From Chitinophaga lutea (GTDB lineage Bacteria > Bacteroidota > Bacteroidia > Chitinophagales > Chitinophagaceae), in assembly GCF_003813775.1 (NCBI RefSeq), contig NZ_RPDH01000002.1, forward strand, positions 1,302,001 to 1,366,000: 64,000 nucleotides of DNA, given 5' to 3'. How positions within the stretch are numbered: position 1 is the first letter of the stretch; the number at the start of each line of letters is the position of its first letter. Under the pieces are notes generated by a model. The model ran no database searches. It had not been told where the DNA came from and was given only the letters and a program-made list of their open reading frames with translations. Positions 9,109 to 15,959 of the stretch are shown here, piece by piece. A program made the translations under genes and the position numbers.

Positions 9109-9696
9109 ATGGCTTACACCACACTGTCTGACAAGGAACTACTCACGCTGCTGGCCGGGAATGACAATCAGGCGTTCGAGACGCTGTACCGGCGCCATGC
9201 GGACGCCCTCTACCAGGCTGCGTACCGCAAGCTACCCGTTCCCCACCTCGTGGAAGACCTGCTGCAGGAAGTGTTCGCCAACCTTTACCGCAAGCGGGCC
9301 GAACTGGGCGACATCGACAACATCAAAGCCTATCTCTACAACGCCCTCCGCTACCGCATCCTCAACGAACTGCGCAATTCCCTGCTGCACGCCGAACATC
9401 ACCGGAAGCTGCCGGCCGACACCGCAGCCGAGGCTGTTATCCGCTACGACCTGCAGCAGCTGGAGAAACGTTTCGCCGGGGCGCTGGAGCAACTGACGGA
9501 GCGCAGCCGCGAAATATTCCTCCTTTCCCGCCGCGACCATCTGTCGTATAAAGAGATTGCCGACCGCCTGGGAATTTCCGTGAAAGCCGTTGAAAAACAC
9601 ATGAGCCGCTCGCTGCAGGTGATGCGGCACGAGCTGAAGGATTACGGGTTGTCCGGGGTGGCATGCCTCGCCGTGGCGCAGTATCTTTTGCAATAA
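9109..9696 (+). CDS. ECF RNA polymerase sigma-70 factor, locus 1
   Basis: A 195-residue ECF sigma factor. Region 2 is at about 10-80 (AFETLYRRHADALYQAAYRK, DLLQEVFANLYRKR, IKAYLYNALRYRILNELR), and region 4 at about 130-185 (LTERSREIFLLSRRDHLSYKEIADRLGISVKAVEKHM). A hydrophobic tail follows (SGVACLAVAQYLLQ). Unlike the other two loci, where sigma and fecR are co-directional, this gene is divergent from its fecR, so the shared 102-base gap at 9007-9108 should hold both promoters. It is expected to direct transcription of locus 1 when FecR releases it. Confidence 0.93.
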   Translation: MAYTTLSDKELLTLLAGNDNQAFETLYRRHADALYQAAYRKLPVPHLVEDLLQEVFANLYRKRAELGDIDNIKAYLYNALRYRILNELRNSLLHAEHHRKLPADTAAEAVIRYDLQQLEKRFAGALEQLTERSREIFLLSRRDHLSYKEIADRLGISVKAVEKHMSRSLQVMRHELKDYGLSGVACLAVAQYLLQ

Positions 9697-9703
9697 AGGG
9701 CAT

Positions 9704-9730
9704 AAAAAAAGGCGCGGTTGCCCACGCCTT
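9704..9730 (-). terminator. Strong minus-strand intrinsic terminator with GCAA tetraloop
   Basis: On the minus strand AAGGCGTGG (9722-9730) pairs with CCGCGCCTT (9709-9717) around GCAA, a GNRA tetraloop, followed by a T tract (9704-9710). On the plus strand nothing T-rich follows, so it is not an obvious terminator for the sigma gene that ends at 9696. It implies a transcript arriving from the right on the minus strand, where there is no protein gene. Confidence 0.75.
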
Positions 9731-9957
9731 GGCGATCCCCCCAAGGATCTCGTCTGTAATGCAGTACAAGCCCCAACTTGTTACTGCGTGTCTGGTTTAT
9801 CACATGAAGGACACAGTAAACTTTCCTGAATAATTGTTGCAGCGAATCCCCAGGGGATGCATGACACCCTCCCGCACCGCATGCGCTGACCTGCCGGGCG
9901 ATACCACCTGCACTACATGGGCAGTGAGATGTCCATACGCCGGTTAGCTATCACCGT

Positions 9958-9987
9958 TTTGATTAAATAAACTGGAAATTAAATTTG
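9958..9987 (+). promoter_or_regulatory. Bacteroidota-type promoter, plus strand
   Basis: TTTG (9958-9961), an 18-base spacer and TAAATTTG (9980-9987) match the TTTG / TAnnTTTG pattern. It points toward the esterase gene at 10337, which would give a leader of about 340 bases. It lies inside, and opposite to, the candidate minus-strand RNA. Confidence 0.4.
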
Positions 9988-10098
9988 CTTTTCATACCCT
10001 GTTCATCGTTTCACGCTGCCGGGCGGCTTTACACAGTGCCGGCGTGCTTCTTCTATTTGGATGAATTGTTCTTCTATGCGACAGTTAAATGCTCCGGA

Positions 10099-10128
10099 CA
10101 AATATATCACCTGCGGTTTAAATTTCAA
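10099..10128 (-). promoter_or_regulatory. Bacteroidota-type promoter for the minus-strand RNA
   Basis: On the minus strand TTG (10126-10128), a 19-base spacer and TATATTTG (10099-10106) form a near-consensus promoter. The expected start is near 10093. A LacI-like operator half overlaps the upstream box. Confidence 0.45.
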
Positions 10129-10137
10129 TCGTTTGCA
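10124..10137. promoter_or_regulatory. Imperfect LacI-family operator
   Basis: TTCAATCGTTTGCA differs at two positions from the perfect palindrome TGCAAACGTTTGCA found at 62840-62853 in this window. It overlaps the upstream box of the minus-strand promoter and lies 200 bases before the esterase gene, so it could govern either. Confidence 0.4.
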
Positions 10138-10336
10138 TGAATATTCTGCCGGTTTCCGGGCGCAATTGTCAAGAAAGCATAGATAGTGGTCAAAATAATT
10201 GAGATGCCATCAGGGGCAAATGAAAAACTACACGTTTCCGGGGATTGCACGGGCCGCGGGAAGGCCGTATCTTTTGCGGGTAAAGATTGATATTTTACGG
10301 TTATCATCAACGGCCGGCTTATTATAAACACAATCC

Positions 10337-11119
10337 ATGAAACGTATTTCCACCTTCTTAACGCTGATTGCGCTTATCATCATTTCAGTGCAGCCTGTTG
10401 CGGCGCAGCCGTCCCAACCGGATCCCGATTTCCACATTTACCTGCTCATCGGCCAGTCGAACATGGCCGGCCGGGGTAAAGTGGACTCCATCAGCAAGCT
10501 GTCGCGCCCACGCATATTGATGTTCGACAGTACGCGAAAGTTCGTTCCCGCCACGGACCCGCTTCACTTCGATAAAAAAGTGGCCGGTGTGGGACCGGGC
10601 CTCAGTTTCGCCGATCATATGCTGCCGGCCGGGGGCCGTATCAAAATCGGATTGGTGCCGGCGGCGGTGGGCGGCACTTCTATTAAATCGTGGGTACCCG
10701 GGGGATTTGACTCCGCAACGAAGACGCATCCGTACGATGAGGCGATGGTACGCATCAAAGCCGCTTTACGGTATGGCGTGCTGAAAGGGATACTCTGGCA
10801 CCAGGGCGAGGCCAACTCCGGTGGTTTTGCGCAAAGCCCTACCTATATTACACAATTACAGGCCCTGGTGGCCCGGTTAAGGTCTGAGCTCAATGCGCCC
10901 GATGTTCCTTTTGTAATGGGTGAACTGGGTTACTTCCGGCCGAAGTTCAGGAATTTTAATGCCATGCTGCAACAGGTGCCGGACAGCATCCGCAACATCA
11001 CCGTTGTGAGCGCGCAAGGTCTGGGGCATAAAGGCGACACTACGCATTTCGATACGCAGGCGGCGCGGGAACTAGGAAAGAGATTTGCCGTCGGGATGAA
11101 GCAACTGCAGCAGAAGTGA
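10337..11119 (+). CDS. Secreted CE6-type carbohydrate esterase (SASA/SGNH fold)
   Basis: A 260-residue protein with a signal peptide ending VAAQ near residue 24. Block I is IGQSNMAGRG at about 38-47, with the nucleophile Ser in GQSNMAG; ILWHQGEANS at about 155-164 carries the second signature; HFD near 239 supplies the Asp/His part of the triad. This pattern is the sialic-acid 9-O-acetylesterase/acetyl-xylan esterase superfamily (CE6), which removes acetyl groups from polysaccharides. It stands alone on the plus strand. A LacI-like operator lies 200 bases upstream. The substrate is unknown; deacetylation to prepare a glycan for the neighbouring hydrolases is an inference. Confidence 0.82.
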   Translation: MKRISTFLTLIALIIISVQPVAAQPSQPDPDFHIYLLIGQSNMAGRGKVDSISKLSRPRILMFDSTRKFVPATDPLHFDKKVAGVGPGLSFADHMLPAGGRIKIGLVPAAVGGTSIKSWVPGGFDSATKTHPYDEAMVRIKAALRYGVLKGILWHQGEANSGGFAQSPTYITQLQALVARLRSELNAPDVPFVMGELGYFRPKFRNFNAMLQQVPDSIRNITVVSAQGLGHKGDTTHFDTQAARELGKRFAVGMKQLQQK

Positions 11120-11566
11120 TCAGTCTTCGAAAGGCTTCGTTGCATACACCCCCATGATCAGGGCATTGATGTCTTCTTCCCCGAGGCCGTGCTCCTCCTC
11201 TTTCTTCCGCATCCATTCCTGTATCTGTTCCAACGCCTGCGGCGCTTCTACCCCGGCCTGCATTTGTTCCGCCGTGAGCTGAAAGGGCGCGCCGATCAGC
11301 AGGAAGGCGCTTTCCGGGAGCAGTTGCGCTTTCACCTCTTCCGTTACCGCGCAACTGAGCACGGGCTCATCGCCGTTTACCAGTTCGAGGTGATGGCCCG
11401 CTACCCTGCCCCATAAGTCGGTAGCGGACACGTAAAAAAACACGTCTCCTTCATACACTTTTCCGCCGATGTCCTTCAATACCGGCGTGGCAAACATGAT
11501 GCCGTCGGGCACGAATAAATAAGGAATTTTTCCAATCAGACCGGTAAAACAATGTTCGTTCATCAT
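11120..11566 (-). CDS. Hypothetical protein, 148 residues
   Basis: I do not recognise a family. The frame is open up to 11680, but that stretch contains the terminator of the next gene (11624-11664), so I place the start at the double ATG at 11561-11566 (MMNEHCFTGLIGKIPYLF). The protein is soluble and acidic, with no signal peptide. The middle reads like a beta-rich domain (GDVFFYVSATDLWGRVAGHHLELVNG), and the C-terminus is helical and charged (LEQIQEWMRKKEEEHGLGEEDINALIMGVYATKPF). Its stop codon abuts that of the convergent esterase gene. Confidence 0.7.
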   Translation of the reverse strand: MMNEHCFTGLIGKIPYLFVPDGIMFATPVLKDIGGKVYEGDVFFYVSATDLWGRVAGHHLELVNGDEPVLSCAVTEEVKAQLLPESAFLLIGAPFQLTAEQMQAGVEAPQALEQIQEWMRKKEEEHGLGEEDINALIMGVYATKPFED

Positions 11567-11623
11567 GATGGGTTTTAACAATCCTGCGATGAGGTTTCCG
11601 GTTGAAAAATACGAATAATCCGG

Positions 11624-11664
11624 TAAAGAAAAGCCTGTCTCGCAATCGCTGCTCGACAGGCCTT
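11624..11664 (-). terminator. Intrinsic terminator closing locus 2
   Basis: AAGCCTGTC (11631-11639) pairs with GACAGGCCTT (11655-11664); on the minus strand it is followed by TTTTCTTT. It ends the locus 2 operon 30 bases past the DUF4998 gene, and it argues against a longer start for the gene at 11120. Confidence 0.78.
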
Positions 11665-11692
11665 CCACCTTGCAATCCAATTTATCAATCTG

Positions 11693-12778
11693 TCATTTCA
11701 TCGTCAGCACTTCATCAAAAGCCGTGCGATGTGTGGTGCCGGGCTGGTTCATCCAGTATTTCACCCGCAGCACCTTGGTAGCAGGATCGAATTTATTGAC
11801 GCCGGAGGGGTCCAGCTCGGCCGACCGGCCATTGGAGGCGGGCTGGCCATGTTTGTTGACCACGCTGATCACATTGTACCGGGCATCGAACAGCAGCACC
11901 GCCCCGAAGGAACCATAGGTAGAATTAGCCCCGTTGTTTTGCAGTTTGTGCAGCACGTCTTTGCTGAAATCGTCGTCTACCATTTCCAGCTGCCGGAGGG
12001 TGCCCTGGCGCAACGTCACATTCCAGGGGTATGGACCGGTAAGGCTTGCGCTGGTAAAGTCCACCATGGTGCCCGTGCATACGTATTGCCCGTTGGCAAG
12101 GTTGATCTCCTGTGATTTTTCCGCAAAGAACGTATCGATTCCTTTTTCCGGCACGTAAGCCGTCCGGAATGTGATGACATCCACCAGGGGATCGATATCC
12201 TTAAGGGTATCTTTCAGTGCGGCGGTATTGCTTATTTTGCGCTGTACAGGCGCCTGCATGGTATTCCTGTAGGTGGCAACGGTGTATTTGCAGGTAGTGT
12301 CCACGGAAGAAAAGTCGAGCGCCATACCTTTGCGGCAGTTCATCGTTGCTACTTTCCGTATGAACAGTTCGGCTTCAAAAGCGCTGCCGAGCGCGCGGCC
12401 ACTGACCAGCGCCGAACCGGGCGTGGATGAATTACCGGCTTTATCGTACGCCACGATCTCGAAGGTATAGTCGCCCTCGGTGAGGCCGGTCACCAGCGTT
12501 TTCTGCACCACATTTGCCTTGTCGGGCTGTACTTCCAGCTTTTTCTGGCGGTTGTTCCAGTAGATGATGTATTTGACAGTATTCGGGTCTTTAGATTGGG
12601 TAAACTGAATTTCCACCCTTTCCCTGCCGGAATGGACCTCCAGCTGATACGGCGCGCCCAGGTAAATGATTTCCCCGTTTTCAAGGTAAGGCGCGTAGGT
12701 ATGATCCATTTTCGTGCAGGCAAACAGGGCCATCAAAGGTATCAGCAGTTTGATATATGTCAGCTTCATGAAACGCAT
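11693..12778 (-). CDS. DUF4998-type lipoprotein, locus 2
   Basis: A 361-residue lipoprotein; the signal starts at MRFMKLTYIKLLIPLMALFAC (a second ATG at 12769 is as good), with lipidated Cys near 21. The N-terminal half (MDHTYAPYLENGEIIYLGAP, VHSGRERVEIQF, DPNTVKYIIYWNN) is the DUF4998 pattern, a fibronectin-like module found almost only beside SusC/SusD in Bacteroidota. The C-terminal half looks like a beta-sandwich with TYGSFGAVLLFDARYN. It follows the DUF5000-type gene by 19 bases and ends the operon. A glycan-binding SusE/F-like role is presumed, not shown. Confidence 0.8.
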   Translation of the reverse strand: MRFMKLTYIKLLIPLMALFACTKMDHTYAPYLENGEIIYLGAPYQLEVHSGRERVEIQFTQSKDPNTVKYIIYWNNRQKKLEVQPDKANVVQKTLVTGLTEGDYTFEIVAYDKAGNSSTPGSALVSGRALGSAFEAELFIRKVATMNCRKGMALDFSSVDTTCKYTVATYRNTMQAPVQRKISNTAALKDTLKDIDPLVDVITFRTAYVPEKGIDTFFAEKSQEINLANGQYVCTGTMVDFTSASLTGPYPWNVTLRQGTLRQLEMVDDDFSKDVLHKLQNNGANSTYGSFGAVLLFDARYNVISVVNKHGQPASNGRSAELDPSGVNKFDPATKVLRVKYWMNQPGTTHRTAFDEVLTMK

Positions 12779-12797
12779 TTAATTCGATGAGAAAATA

Positions 12798-14003
12798 TTA
12801 CAGGTAGTCGCCCATAAACTTGATGGACGCCATTTCCAACCCCGTGCCACCGCTGAAGTTTTCCAGGATGACGATCCGGAAATACCGCATGGGGACTGCG
12901 GGGAGGGGGAGCACGAACTCTGCGCCGCTGTCGACTATTACGTAATCCGCTGCGTTCATCTGGCCGTAGGGCAAACCGGAGGGTTTCACCAGCTCGAACA
13001 CGCCGCCCAGCTGCGTCCAGCTTCCATCAAGCGCGCCGTTGGGATTGGGGTTCATGCTGCCGTAAAGTTTGAAATAGCGGAGTGTGCCGTTCCTGAATTC
13101 CGCTCCGCCGTTTTTGCGCATGTAATAGCGGATGCGGCTCAATACAACCGGCTTTCCAAGGTCGACCGTCACCCTGGCGGGGATGGAATCGTTGGCGCCT
13201 TTAACGCCGTAAAAGGCCCAATCGCCCGCACGGTAGGGATTCTTGAGGGGCACATCAATATTGGAATTACAACATGCCAGCTGGTCGCCGCCCAGTACCA
13301 GCCCTTTCATCACCGATCTGTCCAGCTCCACTTCGTTCATGGATTTGACCTTTGCCCAGATGGTATCGGAGGTGTTTCCCCAGCGGTCGCGCACGTACGC
13401 GCCATACTTCCGTTCGCCGGCTTTAAAACCGCGGACGGAAAAATTGCCGGACGGTTTTTTGGTGTAGTCGGTGTACACGTATTCCGCTTTACCGGCCGTG
13501 TCTACCAGCGCTACGATGGCGATGTCGCCCTCGGTGGGGTTCTGGTAAGCGATATTGGCGCCGCCGAAATCCGCGTAAATCTGCAGGGTGCTTTTCACCG
13601 ACAGGTAGGGCGGCGTTTGCGGGAACACCGTTACCTCCACCGGATCCGATTTTACTTCACTCCTGCTCACGGCACGAAGTGTCACTTTGTATTCGGCGGA
13701 TTTTTCAAACCCCCTTACCACAATGGTATCGGTGTAATAAGATGATTTGGCCTGCTGGGAAGCATGGTCGTTCACCTTGTAGTCCGCCTGCACATACATG
13801 ATTTCCGGGTCGGCGGGAATATTGTACACGATCGTGGCGCCGCCGGCAAAATTAATGACGCGCACATTGGTGACGGCGGGCGGTTTTTTATCGCTTTTGT
13901 AAATGGGCTCGAGATTGGTGCCGGTCTGTTTCTGGCAGGAATGAATGCCGGCGATGGCCGCCAGTAGCACACAAGCCGTCAGTATGCTGAAGATAATTTT
14001 CAT
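12798..14003 (-). CDS. DUF4959/DUF5126/DUF5000 lipoprotein, locus 2
   Basis: A 401-residue lipoprotein with a signal peptide and lipobox around residues 18-23 (AGIHSC). Three consecutive beta modules can be followed: an N-terminal DUF4959-like part (PPAVTNVRVINFAGGATIVYN), a central DUF5126-like part (YGAYVRDRWGNTSDTIWAKV), and a C-terminal discoidin-like DUF5000 part (RVTVDLGKPVVLSRIRYYMRK, PMRYFRIVILENF). This arrangement is a standard accessory downstream of SusD and is likely to bind carbohydrate through the discoidin-like domain. It follows susD by 27 bases. Confidence 0.82.
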   Translation of the reverse strand: MKIIFSILTACVLLAAIAGIHSCQKQTGTNLEPIYKSDKKPPAVTNVRVINFAGGATIVYNIPADPEIMYVQADYKVNDHASQQAKSSYYTDTIVVRGFEKSAEYKVTLRAVSRSEVKSDPVEVTVFPQTPPYLSVKSTLQIYADFGGANIAYQNPTEGDIAIVALVDTAGKAEYVYTDYTKKPSGNFSVRGFKAGERKYGAYVRDRWGNTSDTIWAKVKSMNEVELDRSVMKGLVLGGDQLACCNSNIDVPLKNPYRAGDWAFYGVKGANDSIPARVTVDLGKPVVLSRIRYYMRKNGGAEFRNGTLRYFKLYGSMNPNPNGALDGSWTQLGGVFELVKPSGLPYGQMNAADYVIVDSGAEFVLPLPAVPMRYFRIVILENFSGGTGLEMASIKFMGDYL

Positions 14004-14030
14004 GGAATCGTTTTTAAGTCAGGGAAATGA

Positions 14031-15917
14031 TCACCAAAGCGGGTTTTGCACAAGATTTGGATTGACGTTCAGGTCGCTTTCCCGGATCGGGGCCAGGAAA
14101 TCCCGGTAGGTATTATGCGGCGTGTATAATGTTCTTGCCCGGTAAAACGCGGCAGGCGTATTCTGCAGCATGTCCCAGCCCGTCACCGGCCTGTTCATCA
14201 GGTCGAGCCGTTTCCAGCGGCGCATGTTCCAGTAATTTTCGCCTTCAAAGATCAGTTCGATCATGGTTTCCTGCTGGATGATGTTGCGCAGGCCCTCTTT
14301 GGAAGATGGTTTGGCGGCATTGCGCGAAAACCGGCTCCATGATTCCACCACACCGGAAAGTCCGGCGCGCTGGCGCACGAGGTCGATATACTGGTACGCT
14401 TTTTCCGAGGGCCCTTCGGCTTCATTCAACGCTTCGGCGCACATCAGGTACAGCGCTCCGAGCCGGATGGCGGGCCAGGCGTATGCGTCGGCGGTATAAG
14501 AACCGCCATCGCCGGAGGTTTTCCAGCTCACCAGCTTCTTCGGCCAGTAACCCGTAAAGGAAGTCCTGGAAAGGCTGTTTGCAGAAGACGAGCCCCACAT
14601 GGTGCTGATGTAAAGCAGGTTCTCTTCGCCGGACCGCTGTTTGATAAAGTAAGAAGAACCGTCAAACGCCAGGTCGGCATAGAAACGCAGCTCCCTGTCG
14701 AGGTTAAAGGAGGATGTGGTGTAATTCGGCTTGAGGATGGCCCGCTGGCCTTCGGGAACGGTTTTCAACGTCGTATACCGGTTGGCATAATCCCAGGAAG
14801 GGTCTTCATCAATCGGTACCCCGTTTCTGGTATAAAAGATCTCACAGGCTTTCATATTGGCGGCCCAGAGGGAAATGGTATAGGAATACACATCGTTGCG
14901 CGGCGCACACTGGCGTTGCAGGTTGCCGGTGGAGCTGTGTGTAAAGGCCCAGATCACTTCGGGGTTCCACTCTTCCGTTACCGCCCCCCGGATGTCCATG
15001 CATTTTTTGGTGGTGTCGCCGATTGCATTCAGATCAAAGGGTTTCACAAAATAATGCAGTTTGAATCCCGCCTCATGTGCGAGCTGAATGGCTTCCTGAC
15101 AAGCAGTGGCGGCGGTCGCCCATTTTGTCTGATCCGCGGAGAGGCTCATCAACGGCTTGCCGTCTTTATTCTTCAGATCAGCATAATCTTTATTGCCATT
15201 GAAAAGGGGGCTGGCATTAAGCACGAGTGTATAAGCCTTGATCGCCAGGGCAATCGGCCGGGTGATACGCCCCATTTCTTCACGCTGGTTGCCGATTACC
15301 AAGGGCAAATCGTCCTTCGCCTCATCAATCAGCGTGGCTATGTAAGCAGCCACCTCATCCACCGGCTGCCGCTTTACCCGCACGTCGTCCACGTTCGCGT
15401 ATACCGGCAGGTTCTCCCTGATAATCGGCACAGGTCCGTACATTCTGAGCAGGAGAAAATGATAGTAGGCCTTCAGCACTTTCACTTCCGCAATCCAGCG
15501 CTTTCTTTCAAACTCCTGTATATCCGGCACACGCTGGATGTTATCCAGAAATATGTTGCAGGTACGGATGGCCACATACATCGGCACCCCGCCGTTGGTG
15601 CCGCTCCAGTAGTTGGCGATAGGATCCACTACGTTCTGGTAATCGTAACAAAGTTCCATGATGGAATTCGGCACGCCGGACTGCGAGCCCGGGTATGGCG
15701 TTGCTATCTCGCGGGAGCCCAGGAATCCGTAATTCCGGTCAACATTTCCCAGCTGCGGCAGGTAGGAATAACAGGTGAAAAGGTATTTTTTGGCGGTGGC
15801 CCTGAGCTGGAACGCCTGGTCGAGTGTGGCGATGTTATCGGGCACGATGTCGAGAAACTTGCTGCACGAAGCCGCCGTTCCCAACAGCATGATCAACATG
15901 ACTCTGATAATCCTCAT
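14031..15917 (-). CDS. SusD/RagB family surface glycan-binding lipoprotein, locus 2
   Basis: A 628-residue lipoprotein, longer than typical SusD (about 550), with signal MRIIRVMLIMLLGTAASC and lipidated Cys18. RagB/SusD hallmarks are present: SKFLDIVPDNIATLDQAF at the mature N-terminus, helical TPR-like repeats, and the C-terminal LIFEGENYWNMRRWKRLDLMN block. It sits 42 bases after susC in the locus 2 operon. It should form the lid of the partner SusC and determine which oligosaccharide is captured. Confidence 0.93.
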   Translation of the reverse strand: MRIIRVMLIMLLGTAASCSKFLDIVPDNIATLDQAFQLRATAKKYLFTCYSYLPQLGNVDRNYGFLGSREIATPYPGSQSGVPNSIMELCYDYQNVVDPIANYWSGTNGGVPMYVAIRTCNIFLDNIQRVPDIQEFERKRWIAEVKVLKAYYHFLLLRMYGPVPIIRENLPVYANVDDVRVKRQPVDEVAAYIATLIDEAKDDLPLVIGNQREEMGRITRPIALAIKAYTLVLNASPLFNGNKDYADLKNKDGKPLMSLSADQTKWATAATACQEAIQLAHEAGFKLHYFVKPFDLNAIGDTTKKCMDIRGAVTEEWNPEVIWAFTHSSTGNLQRQCAPRNDVYSYTISLWAANMKACEIFYTRNGVPIDEDPSWDYANRYTTLKTVPEGQRAILKPNYTTSSFNLDRELRFYADLAFDGSSYFIKQRSGEENLLYISTMWGSSSANSLSRTSFTGYWPKKLVSWKTSGDGGSYTADAYAWPAIRLGALYLMCAEALNEAEGPSEKAYQYIDLVRQRAGLSGVVESWSRFSRNAAKPSSKEGLRNIIQQETMIELIFEGENYWNMRRWKRLDLMNRPVTGWDMLQNTPAAFYRARTLYTPHNTYRDFLAPIRESDLNVNPNLVQNPLW

Positions 15918-15959
15918 AAATATTTTTTTGCTGTTTGAAAATTCTTGTTGCGGTCGTCG

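Larger units (their letters stand above)
9704..10093 (-). ncRNA. Candidate structured non-coding RNA, about 390 bases
   Basis: No convincing protein is encoded in this gap on either strand. A minus-strand promoter (TTG, 19-base spacer, TATATTTG at 10099-10128) and a T-tailed GNRA terminator (9704-9730) frame it. Between them, reading the minus strand, are GCAGTAACAAG paired with CTTGTACTGC (one bulge, loop TTGGGG, 9761-9787), GATCC-TTGGGG-GGATC (about 9733-9749), and TACTGTGTC with GACACGCAGTA (about 9784-9820). The identical TTGGGG loops of two neighbouring hairpins are notable. A 10-codon ORF begins inside it. I could not match it to tmRNA, RNase P RNA or SRP RNA; a 6S-type RNA is not excluded. 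A 3'-truncated regulatory leader is another option. Confidence 0.42.

Noticed and set aside
9709..9730. Terminator of the ECF sigma gene on the plus strand
   Set aside because: No T tract follows the stem on the plus strand; the T tract is on the minus strand, so it was assigned to the minus-strand RNA.
9437..9769. Minus-strand frame of 110 codons across the sigma gene end
   Set aside because: Most of it is antisense to the ECF sigma gene, and its start falls inside the candidate RNA terminator region.
9704..10093. tmRNA or RNase P RNA
   Set aside because: I find neither the tRNA-like ends and tag frame of tmRNA nor the conserved GAGGAAAGTCC-type core of RNase P RNA.
10125..10331. Minus-strand 68-codon frame in the 640-base gap
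   Set aside because: Composition is not protein-like, and its end overlaps the promoter elements; no neighbour or family supports it.
11567..11680. N-terminal extension of the hypothetical gene at 11120
   Set aside because: It would translate through the T-tailed terminator of the DUF4998 operon.
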